A DNA stretch of 64,000 nucleotides from contig NZ_BJNY01000005.1 of the NCBI RefSeq assembly GCF_006539925.1, forward strand, positions 161,536-225,535, read 5' to 3'. Position 1 is the stretch's first letter, and the number at the start of each line of letters is the position of its first letter. Positions 55,918 to 64,000 of the stretch are shown in pieces. Source of the stretch: Glutamicibacter uratoxydans (lineage in GTDB: Bacteria; Actinomycetota; Actinomycetes; Actinomycetales; Micrococcaceae). The notes beneath the pieces were generated by a model. The model was not told the DNA's origin. It ran no database searches and was given only the letters and a program-made list of their open reading frames with translations. The translations under genes were made by a program, and so were the position numbers.

Positions 55918-55981
55918 TCTGGGTGCGTGATCGTTATGGGAGTCTACCCGATCTCCCCGATCTGTCCAGAGCTTGCCTGCC

Positions 55982-56851
55982 CTACTTCTTGTTGGCCTTG
56001 ATGGCTGCCTCAACGGTGGTTGGGAAGTCCTGGCTGGCCAGGTCGACGACCTTGCCCTGAACAACAATGGTCGGGGTGCCTGCGACGCCGTCGTACTTGG
56101 CCACCTGGGTGGTGTACTGGACGAAGGAGCGGAACTCGCCCTTGTCGATGCACGAAGTGACATCCTTGCTGGCGCCGTTGACAATAGCCATTTCTGCCAG
56201 CTGGGCGTTCTTCATTTCGCCCTGCTGGTAGTGGCCCCACAGCGCAGTCACGAACGGCATGTAGGCCTTAGGGGTGTCATTGGCTACGCAGGCCAGCGCA
56301 TTGGCGGCGCGCGAAGAGAAGTTCGTTGCCGAACCACCGTCAAGGTAGCCCACGTTGCGGTACTCGACGGTGACGTCGCCGGCGGCCAGCCAGTCGTTGA
56401 TCTGCTTGCCGTAGGTTGCTTCAAAGTCGGCGCAGTGAACGCAGTTGGCATCGACGACCATCGTGATGTTGACTGGCTCGCCCTTCTTGCCAACGGTGAG
56501 GTCGCGCATCTCAGGCTTAGCAGGAACTTCTGACGGCGTCTGCAGCTTGGTGATGTCTACGTTCTCGACGGTCTTGTCTGCGACAGTGGTCGGCGACGTG
56601 ACCAGAATGCCTCCGGCCGCGTTGCCGCCGGCTGGAACTGCGCCTGCATCGGCGACCTTGGTGTCATTGTTCTGGACAATCAGGGTGACGACCAGCGCGA
56701 TTACCAGAATGACGGCGCCAAGAACACCGAGCTTGACGAATAGCGACTTGCGTTTTGCCGCGGCTTCCTGGGCGGCACGCATCTGCGCGGCCTTTTCGCG
56801 GGCGCTTGCGGTGCGCTCGGCCTTTGACGGGCGCGAATTATTTGTAGCCAT
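55982..56851 (-). CDS. Membrane-anchored DsbA/thioredoxin-like oxidoreductase
   Basis: The 289-residue protein has a basic N-terminus, one membrane helix at about 40-60 and an extracytoplasmic thioredoxin fold with C137-V-H-C140 and a cis-proline in GVAGTPTIVV. This matches the actinobacterial DsbA family that forms disulfides in exported proteins. Two further Cys (CVAND, CIDKG) may form a structural bond. No VKOR/DsbB partner gene lies beside it. Confidence 0.9.
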   Translation of the reverse strand: MATNNSRPSKAERTASAREKAAQMRAAQEAAAKRKSLFVKLGVLGAVILVIALVVTLIVQNNDTKVADAGAVPAGGNAAGGILVTSPTTVADKTVENVDITKLQTPSEVPAKPEMRDLTVGKKGEPVNITMVVDANCVHCADFEATYGKQINDWLAAGDVTVEYRNVGYLDGGSATNFSSRAANALACVANDTPKAYMPFVTALWGHYQQGEMKNAQLAEMAIVNGASKDVTSCIDKGEFRSFVQYTTQVAKYDGVAGTPTIVVQGKVVDLASQDFPTTVEAAIKANKK

Positions 56852-57252
56852 AGATCAATGGGTCCTTGGGTCAGCGGAATACTGTCATCTGCATCAAGCT
56901 TAGCCAATAGCATCGATGATTTTTCGCGAATTCCGCGATTCTTCGACCTTCACAGGTGGCACATAAGCTGCACCAATTGCCGGCTAAGCAGCCCGGCGGC
57001 ACAAACTTGATCATTCAACCAAGTCACTTGGAAGAAAAACCGTCATCCTCGGCTGCGTCCCCGTCGAGTCCCCCACCGAAGTTGTTTACGTCACGTTGAA
57101 GGCAAAACGCCGGCATAATTCCTTTGCCTCCGATATTTCACTAGGCTCTGCTTAAGAGAACAATTAACTTGCAGGGTAGAGGACTACGCTCAAGACCCAG
57201 GTTCCGTTAGACCACCGGTGCGCAGGTTGGAAATTAAGCCAGGAGGTTTATT
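56852..57252. other. Intergenic region upstream of otsA
   Basis: About 400 bases between divergent genes. CCAAGTCACTTGG at about 57019-57031 is a 13-base palindrome. AGGAGG at 57241-57246 is the otsA ribosome-binding site, six bases before the GTG. Promoters for both genes must lie here; I see no known riboswitch. Confidence 0.45.
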
Positions 57253-58725
<1,473 letters not shown>

Positions 58726-58731
58726 GTTTCG

Positions 58732-59535
58732 ATGAGCAATAGATTGGATGGCTCCGTGGCAGCGCTGACGCCGCAGTTACTTCACGCATTGCAGGCATTT
58801 GCGGCACACCCGCGCATCCTGGTGGCGCTCGACTTCGACGGCACGCTCTCCCCCTTGGTCGACCATCCGCAGGATGCCAGGCCGCTGCCTGAATCCGCGC
58901 AGCTCGTCGCCCAGCTCGGCGCATTGCCCGGGGTCTACACGGCAGTTGTTTCCGGGCGAAACCTCCAATCCCTGGCCGAGGTCTACCCCGCGCCCCTGCC
59001 CTCCATTCAGATCGGGTCCCACGGAGCAGAGCGCACGCTGCCTGATCAGCTGCACACCGGCTGGCAGTCAGCGGCGCTGAGCGATGAGCAGTCTGCACTG
59101 CTGGCCGCACTGACCCAGGGGCTCGCACGCGTCGCCGAGAAATTCGACGGCGTCTCACTGGAGTACAAGCCCAGCGCCACCGTGCTGCATGTGCGCCGGG
59201 CCGCCCCCGAAGACCAGGAGACCGCGCTGGCGCAGGCCCAGCAGGAGCTGCAGGACCTGGACGGTGTCAAGCTCATGCTCGGCAAAGCGGTGCTGGAAGC
59301 TTCGGTGCTGCACACCGACAAGGGCAAGGCGCTGATGTGGCTGAGGGAAGCGCTCGACGTGCAGGCAGTGCTTTTCGCCGGGGACGACGTCACCGACGAA
59401 AACGGCTTCCGGGTACTGCAGGCCGAAGACATTTCGGTGAAGGTAGGCCCCGGAGCAACTGCCGCCGTTCACCGCATTGATTCGCCGTTTGACGTACCGC
59501 AGCTTTTGCAAAGCCTTGTTTCCATGCGAAACTAA
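58732..59535 (+). CDS. otsB: Trehalose-6-phosphate phosphatase
   Basis: The 267-residue HAD phosphatase has motif I VALDFDGTLSP (D34, D36), AVVSGRNLQSLAEVY and GDDVTDENGF. It dephosphorylates trehalose-6-phosphate made by OtsA. It lies in one operon with otsA, and the ABC ATPase gene follows after 65 bases. Confidence 0.95.
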   Translation: MSNRLDGSVAALTPQLLHALQAFAAHPRILVALDFDGTLSPLVDHPQDARPLPESAQLVAQLGALPGVYTAVVSGRNLQSLAEVYPAPLPSIQIGSHGAERTLPDQLHTGWQSAALSDEQSALLAALTQGLARVAEKFDGVSLEYKPSATVLHVRRAAPEDQETALAQAQQELQDLDGVKLMLGKAVLEASVLHTDKGKALMWLREALDVQAVLFAGDDVTDENGFRVLQAEDISVKVGPGATAAVHRIDSPFDVPQLLQSLVSMRN

Positions 59536-59600
59536 AGTGTCCCAATTCACTTTCACTATGGATCGTCGGGCACGTACCTGCCCGTGAAAGGATTGTCATT

Positions 59601-60668
59601 ATGGCAACTGTGACCTTTGACAAGGCCACCCGTGTATACCCAGGCGCTTTGGTGCCTTCCGTCGACGGAATCGACTTGGAAATCGCTGATGGCGAATTCC
59701 TCGTTTTGGTCGGCCCTTCGGGTTGCGGCAAATCAACCACCCTGCGCATGCTGGCTGGCTTGGAAGAAGTCAATTCCGGACGCATCCTCATTGGCGACAA
59801 GGACGTGACCAACGTTCCGCCGAAGGACCGCGACATCGCCATGGTCTTCCAGAACTACGCACTGTACCCGCATATGACCGTGGGCGAGAACATGGGCTTC
59901 GCACTAAAGATCGCCGGCGTCGACAAGGCCGAGCGCACCCGTCGAGTCAAGGAAGCCGCCGAGCTTCTGGACCTGGTCCAGTACCTCGACCGCAAGCCAA
60001 AGGCGCTCTCTGGCGGCCAGCGCCAGCGTGTTGCCATGGGACGTGCAATCGTCCGCTCCCCTCAGGTCTTCCTGATGGATGAGCCGCTGTCCAACCTGGA
60101 TGCCAAGCTGCGCGTGCAGACCCGCACCCAGATCTCTTCGCTGACCCGCCGTCTGGGTGTCACTACCGTGTATGTGACGCACGACCAGGTTGAAGCCTTA
60201 ACCATGGGCGACCGTGTGGCAGTCCTCAAGGACGGCCAGCTACAGCAGGTAGGCACCCCTCGCGAGCTCTACGACCGCCCGCGCAATGTCTTTGTTGCAG
60301 GCTTCATCGGCTCGCCAGCCATGAACCTGCTGGAGCTGGATGCCGCCAACGGCCAAGTGTCCTTCGGAAGCGCTGCTATTAGCGCACCGGGTGCAGCTGG
60401 AGCGACTACCTTGGGTATTCGTCCAGAAGACATCCAGTTCGTCGGCGAAGGCGAAGGACTGGAGATCACTGTAGATGTCGTTGAGGAACTGGGCGCAGAT
60501 GCCTATGTATATGCATCTGCAGACCTTGGAGGCAAGACTCAGACCATCGTCGTACGCGTAGATGGCAGAACTCCTCCAGCACGCGGACAGCGTTTGAACA
60601 TCGCGCCTAAGCTGCAGCATGTCCACCTGTTCGATACCAACAGCGGACTTCGCCTCGAAGAGGCCTAA
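59601..60668 (+). CDS. ABC-transporter ATPase, MsmK/UgpC (sugar) type
   Basis: The 355-residue protein has Walker A GPSGCGKST at 39-47, signature LSGGQRQRVAMGRAI, Walker B VFLMDEP and a C-terminal MalK-like regulatory (TOBE) domain. Its family is the shared ATPase for several carbohydrate importers. No permease or binding-protein gene is beside it, so it probably serves importers encoded elsewhere, which is common for MsmK/MsiK in Gram-positives. It may share regulation with otsAB. Confidence 0.93.
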   Translation: MATVTFDKATRVYPGALVPSVDGIDLEIADGEFLVLVGPSGCGKSTTLRMLAGLEEVNSGRILIGDKDVTNVPPKDRDIAMVFQNYALYPHMTVGENMGFALKIAGVDKAERTRRVKEAAELLDLVQYLDRKPKALSGGQRQRVAMGRAIVRSPQVFLMDEPLSNLDAKLRVQTRTQISSLTRRLGVTTVYVTHDQVEALTMGDRVAVLKDGQLQQVGTPRELYDRPRNVFVAGFIGSPAMNLLELDAANGQVSFGSAAISAPGAAGATTLGIRPEDIQFVGEGEGLEITVDVVEELGADAYVYASADLGGKTQTIVVRVDGRTPPARGQRLNIAPKLQHVHLFDTNSGLRLEEA

Positions 60669-60681
60669 ATCAAGTAGGAAA

Positions 60682-60710
60682 TAGCAGCTGGCCCCGAATC
60701 TACGGATTCT
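60682..60710 (+). terminator. Left half of a terminator hairpin split by the insertion sequence
   Basis: GCAGCTGGCCC (from about 60684) has its exact complement GGGCCAGCTGC only after the insertion, at 62075-62085. Removing the element and one copy of CGGATTCT rejoins both arms as a long hairpin right after the ABC ATPase stop. The intact hairpin was probably its terminator. Confidence 0.7.
60703..60710 (+). repeat. Target-site duplication, left copy
   Basis: CGGATTCT directly precedes the element; the same eight bases follow it at 62067-62074. An 8-bp duplication fits the IS256 family. Confidence 0.85.
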
Positions 60711-60741
60711 GGGCCTATAGGTCATAAATGGTGTCTGCAAA

Positions 60742-60777
60742 CTTGATCCTGCCCCAGAAACCCGGGACAGGATCAAG
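60742..60777 (+). promoter_or_regulatory. Hairpin in the leader of the transposase gene
   Basis: CTTGATCCTG at 60742-60751 pairs with CAGGATCAAG at 60768-60777; adding CCC/GGG gives 13 pairs out of 14. The only Shine-Dalgarno-like bases before the ATG (AGGATCAAG) are inside its 3' arm. Such a structure would mask the start on transcripts reading in from outside, as known for other insertion sequences. Confidence 0.5.
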
Positions 60778-60783
60778 TCGCAT

Positions 60784-61998
60784 ATGGATGTTGTTCCCAT
60801 AGGCGTGACCCTTAACAGTAAAAACACCCACCTATGTAGTATCTGCGATAACCCGCTCAAGAAAAACGGGAAACGCAACGGCAAGCAACGCTGGCGCTGC
60901 ACCCACTGCAACGCCAGCACCACCAACCAACGACGACCAGACACCAAAGCCCGCAACGAACTGACCTCCCTGGTCTCCTGGATCACCAGCAAAAACAACC
61001 AAACTGAACACTCCAACCGCAGCGCCCGCACCTTCCGCCGAAACACCGCCTGGTGCTGGAACGTCACCCCGCACCTGAACCCCACCGGTGAGATCTTTAC
61101 CGAGATCCAAGTCGATGGAATTTACTTAGGATCCGGCTGGTGCTGCCTCATCGCCATCGCCCACGGCAAAGTCATCGGATGGCAATGGTGCGACCACGAA
61201 AAAGCCATCGCCTGGCAAACACTGCTCTCCCCGTTGCCGCCGCCACGCATCGTGGTCACCGACGGTGGCAGTGGACTACAAAAATGCTTGGACACCCTCT
61301 GGCCAGAAGTCCGTATTCAACGCTGCCTCGTGCACGTGCAGCGCGCCGTCCGCCAGTACCTGACCCTGCGTCCTAAAACACCGGCAGGCAAAGCGTTACG
61401 GGTGTTGAGCTTGAAGCTGACGCGGATTACCAGCCGGGAACAAGCCACCGAATGGATCCAACTGTTCACCGCCTGGCATACCCAATACCAACACCTACTC
61501 AAGGAACGGACCTACGCTCGGGACCACACTGGTCTCAGGCCACGAGGCATCACCAGCAGCAGGGTCTGGTGGTACACGCACGAGCGGTTACGCAAGGCCT
61601 ACAACGCAATGAACCGTCCCTTACTCAAAGGGCACCTGTTCGCGTTTCTGGAGTCCGAGTTCGAAGGCCTGAAGATCAACTCCACGACGAATATGATCGA
61701 AGGCGGAATTAACTCTGGTATCCGGGACATGCTTCGGCTACATCGTGGGATGCCGGTAGAGCACCGGCGCAGGGCGGTGGAATGGTTCTGCTGGACCCGG
61801 GCTGACCCAGCCAGCCGGCCGGGGCTCGAACAGTTCATCACCCCGGAGCTTTACGCACCAGCAAAGCACGCGGAAGACCTCGTGGATGAGGCAGAGGATC
61901 TTGGTGGTCCTCAGCTTTATGGAACGGAAGCTACTGCTGAAGAAGGACTCTGGGCGAGAGCTGGTCGGGCTGGGCATACAGGGCTGATCCACTGCTAA
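60784..61998 (+). CDS. IS256-family (IS1249-like) transposase
   Basis: The 404-residue protein has an N-terminal zinc-ribbon (CSICDNPLKKNG, then RCTHC) and a DDE catalytic domain (EIQVDGIYLG, VVTDGGSGLQ, and late SEFEGLKINSTTNMIEGGIN). The C-terminus is acidic. The frame is complete with no stops or frameshifts, so it is probably functional. The ATG at 60784 lies right after the leader hairpin. Confidence 0.92.
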   Translation: MDVVPIGVTLNSKNTHLCSICDNPLKKNGKRNGKQRWRCTHCNASTTNQRRPDTKARNELTSLVSWITSKNNQTEHSNRSARTFRRNTAWCWNVTPHLNPTGEIFTEIQVDGIYLGSGWCCLIAIAHGKVIGWQWCDHEKAIAWQTLLSPLPPPRIVVTDGGSGLQKCLDTLWPEVRIQRCLVHVQRAVRQYLTLRPKTPAGKALRVLSLKLTRITSREQATEWIQLFTAWHTQYQHLLKERTYARDHTGLRPRGITSSRVWWYTHERLRKAYNAMNRPLLKGHLFAFLESEFEGLKINSTTNMIEGGINSGIRDMLRLHRGMPVEHRRRAVEWFCWTRADPASRPGLEQFITPELYAPAKHAEDLVDEAEDLGGPQLYGTEATAEEGLWARAGRAGHTGLIHC

Positions 61999-62066
61999 AA
62001 CCCGCTAGAAATGGTGGTTTGGGCCGGGGACACTCCCGGCCCAGACACCATTTTTGGCCTATAGCC

Positions 62067-62074
62067 CGGATTCT
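62067..62074 (+). repeat. Target-site duplication, right copy
   Basis: CGGATTCT, identical to 60703-60710. It directly follows the right end of the element. Confidence 0.85.
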
Positions 62075-62107
62075 GGGCCAGCTGCGTAAAAAGTACAGGT
62101 TAAACAT

Positions 62108-62137
62108 CGAAGGCCCCGAGATAATTCGGGGCCTTCG
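62108..62137 (-). terminator. Terminator hairpin after 5S rRNA
   Basis: CGAAGGCCCCGA at 62108-62119 pairs exactly with TCGGGGCCTTCG at 62126-62137. It starts 9 bases past the 5S 3' end on the minus strand and is followed by ATGTTTAA. Confidence 0.75.
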
Positions 62138-62146
62138 GCACATTAT

Positions 62147-62265
62147 GCCCGGCGATGACCTACTCTCCCACACCCTCCCGAGTGCAGTACCATCGGCGCA
62201 GTGGGTCTTAGCTTCCGGGTTCGGTATGGGACCGGGCGTTTCCCCCACGCTATGATCGCCGTAAC
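62147..62265 (-). rRNA. rrf: 5S ribosomal RNA
   Basis: Read on the minus strand it starts GTTACGGCGATCATAGCG, contains CCCGGTCCCATACCGAACCC and GGGAGAGTAGGTCATCGCC, and has complementary ends (GGCGAT/ATCGCC). The length (about 119 nt) and internal loops are complete. No 23S sequence lies upstream on this strand within the window: the next gene is a lipoprotein. Confidence 0.93.
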
Positions 62266-62580
62266 TCTAACCCTCATGGTTGAACCATGGGAAAACTACG
62301 GTGTCCTTCGCATTGCGACAACTCCATAACTATATCAGCAGAATGCCTGAAGAAGCCAATCGAGAAGCCGCTCTTCAACAGTGCCCTTCGCCACACTGGT
62401 TTCGACATGAACGGCTAAGCACCAACCGGTAGCTGGCGGCCGCCTGGACTTCCACTGTGCCATTCAGTTTCCACTGCAAAGGTCCATTCATCCCCCGTAC
62501 AGACAACTGGCGTTCGGCCCTCTCTGGCACGCTGGCACGAGCAGATGATCGACGAGGTGTCAGCGGTACCCCGTTGGAGA
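62266..62580. other. Region upstream of the 5S gene
   Basis: This stretch should hold the 23S-5S spacer and 23S 3' end if the operon were normal. The 60 bases nearest 5S contain ACCATGAGGG and CCCATGGTTCAACC (hairpin CATGGTT/AACCATG), which looks like an rRNA-processing spacer. Further out, no 23S or tRNA sequence is recognisable. Confidence 0.5.
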
Positions 62581-63816
62581 CTACTTCGCCAGCGAAAAGA
62601 ATTCCGCCGGAATGGCATGAAGATCGACAAATTGTTCTCCGGGCAGTTCCATTGGAGTACTTCTCAGCGTTGCGAGGCTGGAAGGATCTATGCGGAGAAT
62701 ATCGCCAACATAGCTCCTGTGCTCGCTTCGGGCCGCGAACGAGAAATCACGGACATACAGGTCGAGCTCTCCATTCGGCGCTGCAGCAAGGCGCTCGACC
62801 TTTGCATCTTCGCCGCTGCCAAAATGCTGTTCGCTCGCGACCTTGGTACCGTCCGGGGACAGCATGACCACACGATGTTCCAGAAGTGCGTAGACCTTGC
62901 CGTTGAGGTTCACTACGCGCACTCCCACATCCTTGAACTCTCTAATCAGTGTCTTCTTCCAGGTGCGTGGATCGATCTTGACCAACTTGTTCCAAGAAAA
63001 CTCCGGATACTCAATGCCGATAAAAGAATCTGATTCAAGACAGTAGAGCAGACCTTCCGCCGCTGCACAAGACTGGATGCCTCCTGTTCCAGCCCAGTCA
63101 TGCTGATCGAGCACCTTCATCTCCACTGGATCAGCCACGATGACTCGTGATCCGCTCTCTTTAGGATTAGAAGATGAGATCTCGCCGGCGAGATAGAGCT
63201 TCCCGTTGTCCATGATGGCACTTTGCATATATCCGTAGAGTTGAAGGCTACGAATTGTCTTGCCCATCCGATCATGGATGACTAGCGGATTCGAGTATCC
63301 TGCCTCTTTCTGCCCTACGTTGACAAGCGAGGCTACTTCATCGCTGCGTAGCCACGTTGATGCGGTGACGCCAGTGCCTTCAGGATAGTCCAGAAAACCT
63401 GTATCCACTGATCCGTCAGTGTTTACGAAGACCAAGTCAGCGGACCTAGCACCAAGAAGTCCGACTGTTGAAGGCGCATCGATTCGAGTGGAGAGATTCG
63501 TTGCCTTCAGTTTTCCGGTAGCTACGGTTGATCCGTCGTCGTTGACGGTAGTCGCGTTTCCATGGTTCGTGTCCATATCCGTGTAGTACACGGAATAGGC
63601 ACCTGCTCCTGGCTTGATATCGCCATTCAAGGCACCCTTGCTGCATCCAGCTAAAGAGCAGGCCGACACTGCAAGTATGAGGAACGAAATCCATGACAAT
63701 GATTTCCGCGCAGATGCATGCCGTCTTTTCTGTTGAGCCGACATGAGATTGTCGGACGAACGAGTATCAAGTTCAAATGGGTAGCCTGCTTGATCTCGGT
63801 TCTTTCTAAAGGCCAT
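62581..63816 (-). CDS. Lipoprotein with predicted beta-propeller, unknown function
   Basis: The 411-residue protein (387 from ATG 63744) has a signal peptide ending in a lipobox (VSACSLAGC, then SKGALNG). The rest is a repetitive beta pattern (DNGKLYLAGEISS, EGLLYCLESDSFIG, NGKVYALLEHRVVMLSPDG), as in multi-bladed propellers. It should be lipid-anchored outside the cell. No family is recognised. Lower GC and the position next to a lone 5S gene suggest local rearrangement. Confidence 0.8.
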   Translation of the reverse strand: MAFRKNRDQAGYPFELDTRSSDNLMSAQQKRRHASARKSLSWISFLILAVSACSLAGCSKGALNGDIKPGAGAYSVYYTDMDTNHGNATTVNDDGSTVATGKLKATNLSTRIDAPSTVGLLGARSADLVFVNTDGSVDTGFLDYPEGTGVTASTWLRSDEVASLVNVGQKEAGYSNPLVIHDRMGKTIRSLQLYGYMQSAIMDNGKLYLAGEISSSNPKESGSRVIVADPVEMKVLDQHDWAGTGGIQSCAAAEGLLYCLESDSFIGIEYPEFSWNKLVKIDPRTWKKTLIREFKDVGVRVVNLNGKVYALLEHRVVMLSPDGTKVASEQHFGSGEDAKVERLAAAPNGELDLYVRDFSFAARSEHRSYVGDILRIDPSSLATLRSTPMELPGEQFVDLHAIPAEFFSLAK

Positions 63817-64000
63817 GGCCTCAGACTAACGAGAATATGACGGCCGCCCTAAACGACACCGTCACATGTCCGATGGCCGGTTAAACGAAAAAAAGGGGCC
63901 CCTCCAGGACCCCACCAACCCAACACCAGGCCAGCAACACCAACCATCCGGCCGGGCACCCACCAGCCGGCAGCAACCCACTCAAACCTGCTGGTTAAAC
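63817..64000. other. Intergenic right edge, C/A-rich
   Basis: The first 70 bases should hold the lipoprotein promoter. After the terminator at 63888-63913, the last 87 bases are very poor in T on the plus strand (CCAACCCAACACCAGGCC and similar). No gene can be supported there. Confidence 0.4.
63888..63913 (-). terminator. Rho-independent terminator for a gene beyond the right edge
   Basis: On the minus strand GGGGTCC and GGGCCCC form a 7-bp stem with a 5-base loop, followed by seven T. It would end a leftward transcript coming from outside the window. Confidence 0.65.

Larger units (their letters stand above)
60711..62066 (+). mobile_element. IS256-family (IS1249-like) insertion sequence, 1356 bp
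   Basis: It is bounded by imperfect terminal inverted repeats: left CTATAGGTCATAAATGGTG, then TCTG; right (read inward) CTATAGGCCAAAAATGGTG, then TCTG. They differ at two of 23 aligned bases, plus one extra base at the outer left end. The 8-bp direct repeat CGGATTCT flanks it. It carries one intact transposase gene, so it may be active. The insertion splits a terminator hairpin. Confidence 0.88.

Noticed and set aside
57019..57031. CCAAGTCACTTGG palindrome before otsA as a regulator site
   Set aside because: It is a single copy about 220 bases from the start and no regulator is known for it; it could be chance.

Overview
The window looks like chromosome of a high-GC Gram-positive actinobacterium of the Micrococcaceae (Arthrobacter/Glutamicibacter type). 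Supporting signs are moderate-to-high GC, WXG100, DUF3027, DUF3263 and LytR C-terminal-domain proteins, an actinobacterial-type SerC, a DtxR/IdeR regulator with textbook metal ligands, a class-E-sortase type LAXTG surface protein, and c-di-AMP riboswitches in front of cell-wall hydrolases. The genus is inferred, not proven.

Layout. 1-6.7 kb: end of a PNPOx-like protein, then a catabolic cluster (3-hydroxyacyl-CoA dehydrogenase, aldehyde dehydrogenase, glutaryl-CoA dehydrogenase) divergent from a PucR-type regulator and followed by a family III CoA-transferase; together these can take glutarate to acetoacetyl-CoA. 6.8-7.8 kb: a poorly coding, lower-GC patch with two orphan small genes. 7.9-14.8 kb: an inositol-phosphatase-type enzyme and a cluster of ureohydrolase, ThDP-dependent decarboxylase-like enzyme, APC permease and XRE-cupin regulator, which suggests guanidino/arginine catabolism. 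14.9-23.9 kb: DinB-like protein, ferritin-like/VIT iron exporter, secreted acid phosphatase, LOG-family protein, SWIM-SNF2 helicase and a lipoprotein. 24-32 kb: sucCD, PcrA/UvrD helicase, tRNA-Arg(CCT), a ROK regulator and an HNH endonuclease. 32.3-35.5 kb: two cell-wall peptidases (NlpC/P60 and M23), each with its own c-di-AMP (ydaO) riboswitch, and IdeR/DtxR. 35.7-43.5 kb: serC, DUF3027 and cold-shock proteins, a two-component system, a WXG100 protein, an LAXTG surface protein and a DUF4031-HD protein. 43.5-50.4 kb: groEL with two CIRCE boxes, a LytR_C protein, DUF3263, ung, a ThrE exporter and a luciferase-like monooxygenase. 50.5-56.9 kb: tRNA-Val(CAC), a GNAT, a compact type II restriction-modification pair, DUF808, tRNA-Thr(TGT) and a membrane-anchored DsbA. 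57.2-64 kb: otsA-otsB, an MsmK/UgpC-type ATPase, an IS256-family (IS1249-like) element with a recognisable 8-bp target duplication, a 5S rRNA gene with no 23S beside it, and a large lipoprotein.

Most of the window is ordinary core genome. The accessory parts are 6.8-7.8 kb, the restriction-modification pair and the insertion sequence. I see no clear wholly new system. The most informative signals are non-coding: two neighbouring c-di-AMP riboswitches on different hydrolase folds, the doubled CIRCE operator, the IS inside a terminator hairpin with a self-complementary leader over its transposase start, and the lone 5S gene.
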